Assembly (NCBI RefSeq): GCF_009829085.1 | Contig: NZ_WUQY01000005.1 | Location: forward strand, 83,352-147,351 | Source of the DNA: Sphingobacterium bovisgrunnientis | GTDB lineage: Bacteria > Bacteroidota > Bacteroidia > Sphingobacteriales > Sphingobacteriaceae | DNA: 64,000 nucleotides | Direction: 5' to 3' | Shown here: positions 39,268 through 47,817 of the stretch, in pieces | Numbering within the stretch: position 1 is the first letter of the stretch | Layout: each line of letters starts with the position of its first letter | The notes under the pieces: generated by a model | The model's database searches: none | The model's input: only the letters and a program-made list of their open reading frames with translations | Told to the model about the DNA's origin: nothing | Made by a program: the position numbers and the translations under genes

Positions 39268-41361
39268 ATGAAAAGATACACACATACATTTAAAAAGAAA
39301 ATGGCTCTTGTGATAGGCACGACATTCGCAATGTTGTCAGCTAGCTATGCACAAGCGCCAACTACACAGCCCAAACCTAGTAAAACGACTAAGTTTGTGC
39401 ATCAAGCAGCAGGTAATCCATATTTGCCATTGTGGGAACATTTGCCAGATGGTGAACCACGCGTGTTTGAAGATCCGGATCGACCAGGTAAATTCAGAGC
39501 GTATATCATTGGTTCGCATGATTTGCGTCTAACCAGCTATTGTGGTCCAGACATCAGGATGTGGTCAGCACCTGTTGAAGATTTGTCCAGTTGGCGCGAC
39601 GAAGGTGCAATTTTTACATACCAAATAGATGGTAAATGGGATGTGATGTACGCGCCTGATTTAGTGGAAGTGAAACGTAGAAATGGTATGAAGGAATACT
39701 ACCTGTATCCACACAGTAGAGGCCCAAATAGAGAGGCGATGGTTGCAAAAAGTCATCGTCCAGATGGACCATTTAAGCCGATCAACCTTACAGAAGATGG
39801 TAAGCGTACGCTACCTGGATCTATTCTTGGATTTGACCCAGCTGTTTATATCGAGCAAATTGATGATCCAAAAGATCCAGATTACGAAATCGGATTTAGG
39901 GCTTATGCCTATTGGGGATTCCAACGTTCATTAGCTGCTGAATTGGATCAAAATACGATGTACTCACTTCGTCCAGGAAAAAAAATAATAGATAGATTCA
40001 TTCCAGCAAGTGCGCGTTACGGTGTATTGCGTGATCCTGAAGGGACTACTTATCCACATATTTTATCTGGTGAAGATTTAGGTTCATTCAACTTTTTTGA
40101 GGCATCATCTATACGTAAGGTCGGTAATAAATTCGTTTCGGTATACAGTGGTTATTCTGGTCCTGAATATGGTATGGGAAGTTCAAACTCTACATTACGT
40201 TATTTAGTAGGAGATTCTCCACTTGGACCTTGGAAAAGTGGTGGTGTTTTGGTGGACTCAAGAGGCCCAGTTTTGAGTGAAGATGGTACTAGTCTAGTAG
40301 GGACGAACGGAGGGCATAATACGCACGGAAGTATTGAATTGATCAATGGACAATGGTATGCTTTCTACCATAGACCTCCTCGTAATTTTGGATTTGCGCG
40401 TCAAGCAGTAGTAGCTCCAGTAAAAATTGAATGGGATGAAAAATCTGTAGCAGATGGTGGAACTGTACGCATCCGCGCATTTGATCCGTATGGTGAAAAT
40501 AGTATTTGGACTGCAAAAGACAGTAAAGGTAATGAGTATAAAGGTGCTGAAGTGACTTCCGAAGGTTTTCATTTCTACGGCTTGGATCCATATCAATATT
40601 ATTCGGCAGGATATGCGAGTTATTTATCTGACGTAGGTGCTCAACAAGATTCTTGGGATATTTGGGACAATCATATGCCTGTTCATGCTAAAAATGGTCT
40701 TATTCTTGGTTACAAATATTTTGGTTTTGGCGGTTTAGCAAAAGATCAATATGGTTTGAAAGCTTTCAAGGGAACGCAAAAAGGAAATAATACAGCTATT
40801 AATTTGTTCTTAATTCCTAAAAGTAAAAATTCATTTAAAGTCAGCATTTGGTTAGATGGTCCATGGGCAAATGCTACTTGGAAAGGTACAAAGATTGGGG
40901 AAGTCGTAGTTCCTGCTAATGCAAGTGGAACAGAACAAAAATTTACCGTAAATGTGTCTAAATATGTAGATCATTTAGAAAAGAAGAACGCTATATTTTT
41001 GGTGACCGAAGGAGAAGATGGTGAAGTTTTATATGAATTGAGTGGATTAGGATTTAGCGCTAAAAATAAACCATTGAACAGACCTAAAGTACCTCAAATT
41101 AATATATTGGTTAATGGTAAACCAATAGAACTTCCTAAAACTCCAGTGCGTTCGACAGACCAAAACGGTATTGTTGGTTACGATTTGTATGAAGCTAAAT
41201 ATGATGAAAAGTTAAGTGCTTTACCAAAGGTTACTGCTTCATCGGATACGAAAAGTGTAAAGGTATCCATTACACAAGCAAAATCGTTGCAAGAGCCATC
41301 GGTTGTGAAGTTTGATCATAATGGTGTCGTAAAAACATATCATGTAAAGTTTGCTCAATAA
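39268..41361 (+). CDS. GH43-like secreted glycosidase with long C-terminal extension
   Basis: 697 residues with a signal peptide (about 1-29, SYAQ). The propeller (about 40-385) has a plausible GH43/62-clan triad: Asp in FEDPDRPGKF, Asp in GFDPAVYIE and Glu in FFEASSIRKV. TTYPHILSGEDLG and HNTHGSIELINGQWYAFYHR are typical blades. The last 300 residues include a sugar-binding-like beta domain (about 430-570, EGFHFYGLDPYQYYSAGYAS) and an Ig-like tail (about 590-697). The triad spacing and the C-terminus are unlike the other GH43 enzymes here, so substrate is uncertain; arabinose or galactose side chains are candidates. A strong terminator follows 28 bp after the stop. Confidence 0.75.
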   Translation: MKRYTHTFKKKMALVIGTTFAMLSASYAQAPTTQPKPSKTTKFVHQAAGNPYLPLWEHLPDGEPRVFEDPDRPGKFRAYIIGSHDLRLTSYCGPDIRMWSAPVEDLSSWRDEGAIFTYQIDGKWDVMYAPDLVEVKRRNGMKEYYLYPHSRGPNREAMVAKSHRPDGPFKPINLTEDGKRTLPGSILGFDPAVYIEQIDDPKDPDYEIGFRAYAYWGFQRSLAAELDQNTMYSLRPGKKIIDRFIPASARYGVLRDPEGTTYPHILSGEDLGSFNFFEASSIRKVGNKFVSVYSGYSGPEYGMGSSNSTLRYLVGDSPLGPWKSGGVLVDSRGPVLSEDGTSLVGTNGGHNTHGSIELINGQWYAFYHRPPRNFGFARQAVVAPVKIEWDEKSVADGGTVRIRAFDPYGENSIWTAKDSKGNEYKGAEVTSEGFHFYGLDPYQYYSAGYASYLSDVGAQQDSWDIWDNHMPVHAKNGLILGYKYFGFGGLAKDQYGLKAFKGTQKGNNTAINLFLIPKSKNSFKVSIWLDGPWANATWKGTKIGEVVVPANASGTEQKFTVNVSKYVDHLEKKNAIFLVTEGEDGEVLYELSGLGFSAKNKPLNRPKVPQINILVNGKPIELPKTPVRSTDQNGIVGYDLYEAKYDEKLSALPKVTASSDTKSVKVSITQAKSLQEPSVVKFDHNGVVKTYHVKFAQ

Positions 41362-41389
41362 TTAGGTAATATATTGTATCGTGAAGGTT

Positions 41390-41435
41390 GAGGGGATTTA
41401 TTTGCGCAAGCAAATATTCCCCTCTCTTCTTTTAT
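41390..41435 (+). terminator. Rho-independent terminator of the GH43 cluster
   Basis: GAGGGGA...TATTTGC pairs with GCAAATA...TCCCCTC (41390-41424) around a GCAA tetraloop, with one bulge. TCTTCTTTT follows. It ends the transcript of 31603-41361. Confidence 0.88.
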
Positions 41436-41492
41436 AGACAAAAACGTTTTATTAAAACGTAAATGTTGGATTTGAGCTATCAAATCCATTTT

Positions 41493-41558
41493 TTAAACAT
41501 TTTTATTCTTAAATAATACATATGTACCATTAGCTATTTTATTTGACTGGTACTTTTA
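41493..41558 (+). promoter_or_regulatory. Promoter of the GH115 operon with degenerate HTCS-type site
   Basis: TTAAACATTTTTATTCTTA starts at 41493 and resembles the distal half of the susC operators (TTAGACATTCTTAT...). Exactly 58 bp on, TACTTTTA (41551-41558) matches seven of eight positions of a TAnnTTTG box. At the expected second-repeat position (41517) the ACAT core is kept. The leader to the GTG start at 41628 would be about 63 nt. The presence of a terminator just upstream (41390-41435) means that a promoter is needed here. Confidence 0.6.
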
Positions 41559-41627
41559 CAGTATAAACAAAGCAGGATTGCTGTAACCTTTTATAAACTG
41601 AATTTTAAAACAAACTTAATTTCCGTA

Positions 41628-44123
41628 GTGATCAATCTGAAATATACATTTCTATTTTGTTTGGCATTTTTTTATACAACGATAAATGCACAAACTCAAT
41701 TTACGAAACAATTCATTTACACTAAATCCGAGACAGGATTTTTCCAAGTAGTGGATAAAGGAATTCCTTTGCCAATTATTTACGATGAAAAAGACTGGAA
41801 AGGTGTGGTAAGAGCGATTCGTAATTTAGAAGTAGATTTTGAGAATGTAACTACGCATAAGCCGAAAAATAAGAGTGCAAAAAAGACTATTATCATCGGA
41901 ACAATTGGTCATTCAAAACATATTGATCAAATCATAAAATCAAAAAAAATTAACACCCAAGACCTTACTGGCAAGAACGAAAAATTCATAATTCAATTAA
42001 TTGCTAATCCTATAGCAGGAGTTGATTCGGCTTTGGTGATTGCTGGAAGTGACAAACGCGGAACTATTTATGGTGTTTACGAATTGTCGAAGCAGATTGG
42101 TGTATCACCTTGGTACTATTGGGCGGATATTCCTGTTGAAAAACAAAGTAATATCTACTTCAAACCGGGGATGTACACTGACAATGAACCAGCGGTAAAA
42201 TATCGTGGTATTTTCTTAAACGATGAATACCCTGCTTTAACACGTTGGGCGAACCACACTTTTGGGGGTTACAATAGTAAATTCTATGAAAAAGTATTTG
42301 AACTCATCCTTCGGTTAAAAGGTAATTTTCTGTGGCCAGCGATGTGGGGCAGTGCTTTTTATGATGATGATAAACTAAATGGCGCATTAGCAGATGAAAT
42401 GGGCATTGTGATGAGTACATCACATCACGAACCTCTAGCTCGAGCACAAGATGAATGGAAACGATTTGGAAATAAAGGTGCTTGGGATTACAGTACGAAT
42501 GAAAAAGCATTGCGTGACTTTTGGAAAGGTGGCGTAGAAAGAGCCAAAGATTGGGAAACAATCTATACTATAGCCATGCGCGGAGATGGGGATGAGCCGA
42601 TGAGCGAAGAGCAAAATGTATCGCTATTGGAAAAAATTGTCAAAGACCAACGTCAAATCATTGAAGACGTTACGAAGAAAAAAGCAAGTGAAACGCCGCA
42701 GGTGTGGGCATTATACAAGGAGGTGCAAGATTACTACGATAATGGTATGCGTGTGCCAGATGATGTGACATTATTATTTTGTGATGACAACTGGGGAAAT
42801 GTTAGAAAGTTGCCAGATTTGAATGGTAAGCCACGCAAAGGGGGATACGGCATGTATTATCATTTTGATTATGTTGGTGCTCCTCGTAATTCAAAATGGT
42901 TAAATGTTTCGCAAGTTTCTAGAGTTTGGGAACAAATGAATTTGACTTATGAGCATGGTGTAGATCGTATATGGGTAGTGAATGTTGGCGATTTAAAACC
43001 TCAAGAATATCCGATTTCTTTCTTTTTGGATATGGCTTGGAATCCAAAACAATTTAATCCATCTAATTTGTTTGATCATACTATTGCATGGTGTACGCAA
43101 CAATTTGGAGCAGAGCATGCAAAGGAGGCGGCTCGCCTAATAGAACAATATACGAAGTTTAACCACCGCGTCACACCTGAGCTATTGGATCACAGAACTT
43201 ATAGTCTTGAAAATTACAATGAATTTGAAAATGTGGTAACTGAATACAAAGAATTATTAGTTGATGCCTACAGACTTTATAATAAACTACCGAATGCCTA
43301 TAAAGATGCTTTTGATCAATTGGTGTTATTCCCGATAAATGGCATGTCAAATCTTTATGATCTATATTATGCTAAAGCAAAACATGATGAGTTGTTTAAG
43401 AAAAATGATATTGCAGCGAATTATTGGGCGGATAAAGTTGTAGCTGCTTACAAACAGGATTCCTTATTAACACTTCATTTCAATACACTTTCAAATGGAA
43501 AATGGAAGCACATGATGGATCAAGTGCGCATTGGTTATAGAAGTTGGAACAATCCACCAAATAGTATTATGCCTGCTGTATCCTATATAAAACCGTCTTC
43601 AAATCCTTCGAAAATATTTGTAGAAGAAGATGGTTATGTAGCCATAGAAGCGAATAATTATTTCAAAGCCAACAATGCAGGAAATGTGAAATGGGAGGAA
43701 ATTCCAAATCTTGGGAAAACAGAATCAGCTATTACTACATTCCCAATTACAGCGCCTATGGATAAAGATGTCTACTTGGAATATAAAGTAGCAATTTCTA
43801 CAGCTGGAGAACATAAATTTACAGTTCTTACATCACCAACATTGAATTTTAATGCCAATAAAGGATTGCGTTATGCAATTTCGATAAACGGACAGCCCGA
43901 AGTGATCCATAATGTTAACGGACATTATAAAGGTGAGTTAGGAAGATGGCAAGCACAGCGCATCATTGAAAATACGACAACGCATAAGTTTGATTCTGCT
44001 GGTGAATACAACATTCGTATTCGTCCATTAGAACATGGCATAGTAATTCAAAAAATAATATTGGATACTGGAGGTCGTAAAAGATCTTATCTAGGTCCAC
44101 CACAAAGTAAAATGAAACCATAA
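41628..44123 (+). CDS. GH115 alpha-(4-O-methyl)glucuronidase
   Basis: 831 residues. The start is a GTG at 41628: it gives a clean signal peptide (INLKYTFLFCLAFFYTTINA) and no ATG is available nearby. The N-terminal domain has the ALVIAGSDKRGTIYGVYELS motif. The catalytic barrel begins PAVKYRGIFLNDEYPAL and contains LKGNFLWPAMWG, MSTSHHEPL, MRGDGDEPM and DDNWGNVRKLP, all typical of GH115. A C-terminal beta domain is present but shorter than in the largest family members. GH115 removes (methyl)glucuronic acid from internal as well as terminal xylose residues. It is first in the operon that ends at 55130. Confidence 0.93.
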   Translation: MINLKYTFLFCLAFFYTTINAQTQFTKQFIYTKSETGFFQVVDKGIPLPIIYDEKDWKGVVRAIRNLEVDFENVTTHKPKNKSAKKTIIIGTIGHSKHIDQIIKSKKINTQDLTGKNEKFIIQLIANPIAGVDSALVIAGSDKRGTIYGVYELSKQIGVSPWYYWADIPVEKQSNIYFKPGMYTDNEPAVKYRGIFLNDEYPALTRWANHTFGGYNSKFYEKVFELILRLKGNFLWPAMWGSAFYDDDKLNGALADEMGIVMSTSHHEPLARAQDEWKRFGNKGAWDYSTNEKALRDFWKGGVERAKDWETIYTIAMRGDGDEPMSEEQNVSLLEKIVKDQRQIIEDVTKKKASETPQVWALYKEVQDYYDNGMRVPDDVTLLFCDDNWGNVRKLPDLNGKPRKGGYGMYYHFDYVGAPRNSKWLNVSQVSRVWEQMNLTYEHGVDRIWVVNVGDLKPQEYPISFFLDMAWNPKQFNPSNLFDHTIAWCTQQFGAEHAKEAARLIEQYTKFNHRVTPELLDHRTYSLENYNEFENVVTEYKELLVDAYRLYNKLPNAYKDAFDQLVLFPINGMSNLYDLYYAKAKHDELFKKNDIAANYWADKVVAAYKQDSLLTLHFNTLSNGKWKHMMDQVRIGYRSWNNPPNSIMPAVSYIKPSSNPSKIFVEEDGYVAIEANNYFKANNAGNVKWEEIPNLGKTESAITTFPITAPMDKDVYLEYKVAISTAGEHKFTVLTSPTLNFNANKGLRYAISINGQPEVIHNVNGHYKGELGRWQAQRIIENTTTHKFDSAGEYNIRIRPLEHGIVIQKIILDTGGRKRSYLGPPQSKMKP

Positions 44124-44146
44124 ATTACCAATTATAAAATTGAGAA

Positions 44147-45559
44147 ATGAATCAAGATGCACAAGTAAAAAGTGAATCAAAAGGCTTTTATAAGCTTTCG
44201 CAAATTCAAAGAATAGGTTTTGGCTCTGGGGACTTGGCCCAAAATCTAATTTACCAAACTGTGTCCATGTATTTGCTGATATTTTATACCAATGTATTTG
44301 GAATATCAGCGGCGGCTGCAGGTGTGATGTTCCTAGTTGTTCGTATTATAGACGTGATATGGGATCCAATTGTTGGTGCACTAGTAGACAAGGGAAATCC
44401 CAAAATGGGAAAATACAGATCGTATTTAGTGTTGGGAGGTATACCACTGACGGGCTTTGCGATACTATGTTTTTGGAATGGATTTTCGGGGTCATTGACT
44501 TATGCGTACATCACGTATGTAGGTTTGTCGATGCTTTACACATTGATCAATGTTCCTTACGGTGCCCTGAATGCGTCGTTGACGCGTGATACCGATGAGA
44601 TTACGAAGTTGACATCGACACGTATGTTCATGGCGAATCTTGGAGGCTTGGCCGTTGGATATGGAGTGCCTATTGTCGTTCAATATTTTTCGCCAGATGG
44701 CAAAATAAATTCAAGTGCTTCTGGAGAAGCGTGGTTTATTACGATGACAATTTATGCACTTGTAGGTTTAGCATTGTTAATCTTTTGTTATACCAAAACA
44801 AAAGAGCGGGTAATCATGGACGAAAAAGATACGGAAAATGTGAAGGTATCTGATTTGTGGGTTGAATTCAAGCACAATGGTCCATTACGTGTCCTAGCAT
44901 TTTTCTTCATTACCGCGTTTGCGATGATGGCTATTGGTAATTCGGCTGGATCGTATTATATGATTTATAATATTCAATCGCCAGAGATGTTACCTTATTT
45001 TATGGCATTGGGATCTATTCCCGCATTTATTTTTATGCCATTAGTTCCAGCTATAAAGAGAGCGATAGGTAAGAAACAAATGTTCTATGTTTTTCTTTCT
45101 GTTGCAATTATTGGAATGGTCATGCTCTACATTGTATCTGTAGTTCCGTCTTTGAAATCACAAATATGGCTTGTATTTGTTGCACAATTTATCAAATCAA
45201 CTGGAATAATTGTGGCAACGGGATATATGTGGGCGCTCGTTCCTGAAGTAATATCATATGGCGAATATAAAACGGGTAAAAGAATATCGGGTATAGTGAA
45301 TGCACTGACAGGTATATTTTACAAAGCTGGTATGGCACTGGGCGGTGTAGTACCCGGATTGGTATTAGCATACGTTGCATTTGATAAAGATAATGTATTG
45401 GAACAATCTGCATTTGCACAACAGGGCATATTGTGGTTAGTAGTCGTAATACCTGCAATTCTTCTTGTAGTGGCTATGTTTATCATATCCAAATATGAAT
45501 TGGAAGATGATGTAATCGATAAAATAAATCTTGAAATAGAATCTAGAAACTCTAAATAA
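44147..45559 (+). CDS. Glycoside-pentoside-hexuronide (GPH) family sugar:cation symporter
   Basis: 470 residues and about 12 membrane helices, with cytoplasmic termini. The opening IGFGSGDLAQNLIYQ, then IIDVIWDPIVGALVDKG...GKYRSYLV and LINVPYGALNASLTRD, is diagnostic of the GPH family (XylP/MelB/YicJ group). It probably carries xylose, xylobiose or an aldouronic acid across the inner membrane with H+ or Na+. It lies between GH115 and GH10 genes and is the only inner-membrane sugar carrier in the window, so it is the likely importer for the locus. Confidence 0.92.
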   Translation: MNQDAQVKSESKGFYKLSQIQRIGFGSGDLAQNLIYQTVSMYLLIFYTNVFGISAAAAGVMFLVVRIIDVIWDPIVGALVDKGNPKMGKYRSYLVLGGIPLTGFAILCFWNGFSGSLTYAYITYVGLSMLYTLINVPYGALNASLTRDTDEITKLTSTRMFMANLGGLAVGYGVPIVVQYFSPDGKINSSASGEAWFITMTIYALVGLALLIFCYTKTKERVIMDEKDTENVKVSDLWVEFKHNGPLRVLAFFFITAFAMMAIGNSAGSYYMIYNIQSPEMLPYFMALGSIPAFIFMPLVPAIKRAIGKKQMFYVFLSVAIIGMVMLYIVSVVPSLKSQIWLVFVAQFIKSTGIIVATGYMWALVPEVISYGEYKTGKRISGIVNALTGIFYKAGMALGGVVPGLVLAYVAFDKDNVLEQSAFAQQGILWLVVVIPAILLVVAMFIISKYELEDDVIDKINLEIESRNSK

Positions 45560-45570
45560 TAACATATTAC

Positions 45571-46716
45571 ATGAATATAATAAAGACAATCCTATTGGTG
45601 AGTGTGACATCTGTATTTGTTGCATGTTCATCTACGAAGTCACAGACGGTAAATAACACTACGACTTCGAGTGGTACATTAAAAGATGCTTATAAAGGCA
45701 AATTTTATATTGGTACAGCATTAAACCTAAATCAGATTTGGGAAAGAAATGATAAGGCTAAACAAGTAATTGAGACGCATTTCAATTCTATTGTTGCGGA
45801 AAACTGTATGAAAAGTGAGAATATGCAGCCGCAAGAAGGTGTTTTCAATTTCAAAGATTCTGACAAGTTTGTCGAATATGGTGAAAAACACGGTATGCAA
45901 ATTATAGGACATACGTTGATTTGGCATTCTCAGGCACCATCTTGGTTTTTCAAAGACGCGAATGGAAATGATGTGTCTAAAGAAGTTTTGATCGAACGCA
46001 TGCGCAAACACATCCACGCTGTTGTTGGCAGATACAAAGGCAGAGTTCACGGCTGGGATGTTGTTAATGAAGCTATTTTGGATAATGGTGAATACCGCAA
46101 AAGTAAATTTTACCAAATAATTGGTGAGGATTTCATCAAGTTGGCATTCCAGTTTGCGCACGAAGCAGATCCAAAAACTCAATTGTATTATAATGACTAT
46201 TCTACAGCGCTACCCGCAAAAAGAGAAGGAATCTACAGAGCGGTAAAAAAAGTTATTGATAGCGGTGTAAAAGTGCATGGAATAGGTATGCAAGAGCACA
46301 ATGGTTTGGATTACCCTACAATTCAAGAAACTGAAAATTCAATCTTGAGATTTTCAAGTTTAGGCGTACAAGTGATGGTTACAGAAATGGAAATTTCGGT
46401 TTTGCCAAATGCGCGTCCAAACATGGGAGCTGAAATTAGCGATAGAGTAGCGTACCGCAAGGAATTGAATCCATACGTTGATGGTTTGCCAGAGGAGAAG
46501 ATGAAAGAATTGGGTAACAGATATGCTGAATTCTTTTCACTTTACTTAAAGCATAAAGATAAAATTGATCGTGTAACACTTTGGGGTGTAGGTGATGGTG
46601 ATTCATGGAAAAACGGATTTCCTGTACCAGGCAGAACTGATTACCCATTATTATTCGATCGTAACTATCAAGCAAAACCATTTATCCAAGATCTAATCAA
46701 ATTGGGTAAGAAATAA
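45571..46716 (+). CDS. GH10 endo-1,4-beta-xylanase, lipoprotein
   Basis: 381 residues with a lipoprotein signal ending SVFVAC. A complete single-domain GH10 barrel: NSIVAENCMKSENMQPQEG, GHTLIWHSQAPSWFF, acid/base Glu167 in WDVVNEA, YYNDY, HGIGMQEH, nucleophile Glu272 in VTEMEI and LWGVGDGDSW. It has no binding module. It cuts the xylan main chain, and the lipid anchor places it at the outer membrane (surface or periplasmic face). It is the active counterpart of the dead GH10-like protein at 4397-6127. Confidence 0.96.
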   Translation: MNIIKTILLVSVTSVFVACSSTKSQTVNNTTTSSGTLKDAYKGKFYIGTALNLNQIWERNDKAKQVIETHFNSIVAENCMKSENMQPQEGVFNFKDSDKFVEYGEKHGMQIIGHTLIWHSQAPSWFFKDANGNDVSKEVLIERMRKHIHAVVGRYKGRVHGWDVVNEAILDNGEYRKSKFYQIIGEDFIKLAFQFAHEADPKTQLYYNDYSTALPAKREGIYRAVKKVIDSGVKVHGIGMQEHNGLDYPTIQETENSILRFSSLGVQVMVTEMEISVLPNARPNMGAEISDRVAYRKELNPYVDGLPEEKMKELGNRYAEFFSLYLKHKDKIDRVTLWGVGDGDSWKNGFPVPGRTDYPLLFDRNYQAKPFIQDLIKLGKK

Positions 46717-46744
46717 GTATTAATATTTGAAGAGCAATTAAGAA

Positions 46745-47710
46745 ATGAGTAAAGGAAGATATTTGTATCCAAGTGATTTTATGGCGGATCCATCTGCCCA
46801 TGTATTTGATGGTAAAATATATATTTATCCGTCTCACGATTGGGAAAGTGGTGTAGAAGAAAACGATAATGGTGATCATTTTAATATGAAGGATTATCAT
46901 GTTTTTTCGATGGATGATATAAATGGTGAGGTTACAGATCACGGTAAAGTGCTAGGCGTGGAAGATATCGCTTGGGCTGGACGACAATTATGGGATTCTG
47001 ATGTAGCACACAAGGATGGGAAATATTACATGTATTTCTCGATGAAAGATAAAACAGATGTATTTCGTCTTGGTGTTGCGGTAAGTGATAAGCCAGAGGG
47101 ACCTTTCGTACCTCAAGATGATCCGATAAGAGGAAGTTACAGTATTGATCCATGTGCATTTCAAGACGACGATGGTTCGTACTATCTTTATTTTGGAGGA
47201 ATTTGGGGCGGACAGTTGCAATATTATAGAAACAATAAATTGATTGATGGCTCTGTATTACCACATTTTGATGAAGATGCATTGACAGGAAAAGTAGCAA
47301 AATTGACGGATAATATGTTGCAGTTTGCTGAAGATCCAAAAGATGTTTTGATTCTGGATGAAGATGGAAACCCACTGAAACAAGGAGATACACAAAGACG
47401 TTTTTTCGAAGCTTCGTGGATGCACAAATACAATGGAAAGTATTATTTTTCATATTCTACAGGTGATACGCATTTATTGTGTTACGCTGTCGGTGATAAT
47501 CCGTATGGGCCATTCACCTACCAAGGTGTAATCTTGACGCCAGTTGTGGGTTGGACTACGCATCATAGTATTCTTAACTATCAAGATAAATGGTATTTAT
47601 TCTATCACGATTCAGTTCCTTCAGGTGGTAAAACTTGGTTGAGAAGCATGAAGGTGATTGAACTGCAATATGATAATGATGGTAAGATAATTACCATCGA
47701 AGGACAATAA
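46745..47710 (+). CDS. GH43 beta-xylosidase / alpha-L-arabinofuranosidase, cytoplasmic (subfamily 1-like)
   Basis: 321 residues with no signal peptide, so it acts in the cytoplasm, unlike the other GH43 proteins here. A single five-bladed propeller starts YLYPSDFMADPSAHVFDGK (base Asp), with SIDPCAFQDDDG and the acid Glu in FFEASWMHKY. It ends straight after the last blade with no extra domain. It probably splits short xylo-oligosaccharides after uptake by the neighbouring symporter and feeds XylA. It lies 28 bp after the GH10 gene. Confidence 0.9.
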   Translation: MSKGRYLYPSDFMADPSAHVFDGKIYIYPSHDWESGVEENDNGDHFNMKDYHVFSMDDINGEVTDHGKVLGVEDIAWAGRQLWDSDVAHKDGKYYMYFSMKDKTDVFRLGVAVSDKPEGPFVPQDDPIRGSYSIDPCAFQDDDGSYYLYFGGIWGGQLQYYRNNKLIDGSVLPHFDEDALTGKVAKLTDNMLQFAEDPKDVLILDEDGNPLKQGDTQRRFFEASWMHKYNGKYYFSYSTGDTHLLCYAVGDNPYGPFTYQGVILTPVVGWTTHHSILNYQDKWYLFYHDSVPSGGKTWLRSMKVIELQYDNDGKIITIEGQ

Positions 47711-47724
47711 CAATCAAAAATAAA

Positions 47725-47760
47725 GTAGAAAAAGTAAGTCATTCTTGCTTTTTCTACTCT
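47725..47760 (+). terminator. Hairpin after the cytoplasmic GH43 gene, possible weak terminator
   Basis: GTAGAAAAAG (47725-47734) and CTTTTTCTAC (47748-47757) form a perfect 10-bp stem with a 13-nt loop. The following TCTTATAC is a poor T-tract, so read-through into the GH67 gene is likely. It may act as an attenuator or as a 3'-end stabiliser. Confidence 0.55.
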
Positions 47761-47817
47761 TATACAATTTCACTTTCTCGACCAATAGAAAGTTAAACCT
47801 TATAATCTACCATACTT

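Noticed and set aside
45727..46182. Open frame of 151 codons on the minus strand
   Set aside because: Antisense to the GH10 xylanase gene, whose frame carries all catalytic motifs.
46932..47453. Open frame of 173 codons on the minus strand
   Set aside because: It lies wholly inside the cytoplasmic GH43 gene, shows no recognisable motif, and has the residue bias expected of an opposite-strand shadow.
47738..47772. Operator-like GTCATTCTTGCT before the GH67 gene
   Set aside because: It lies in the loop of a hairpin, no first half-site is present 21 bp upstream, and no acceptable -7 box occurs at the 58-bp position.
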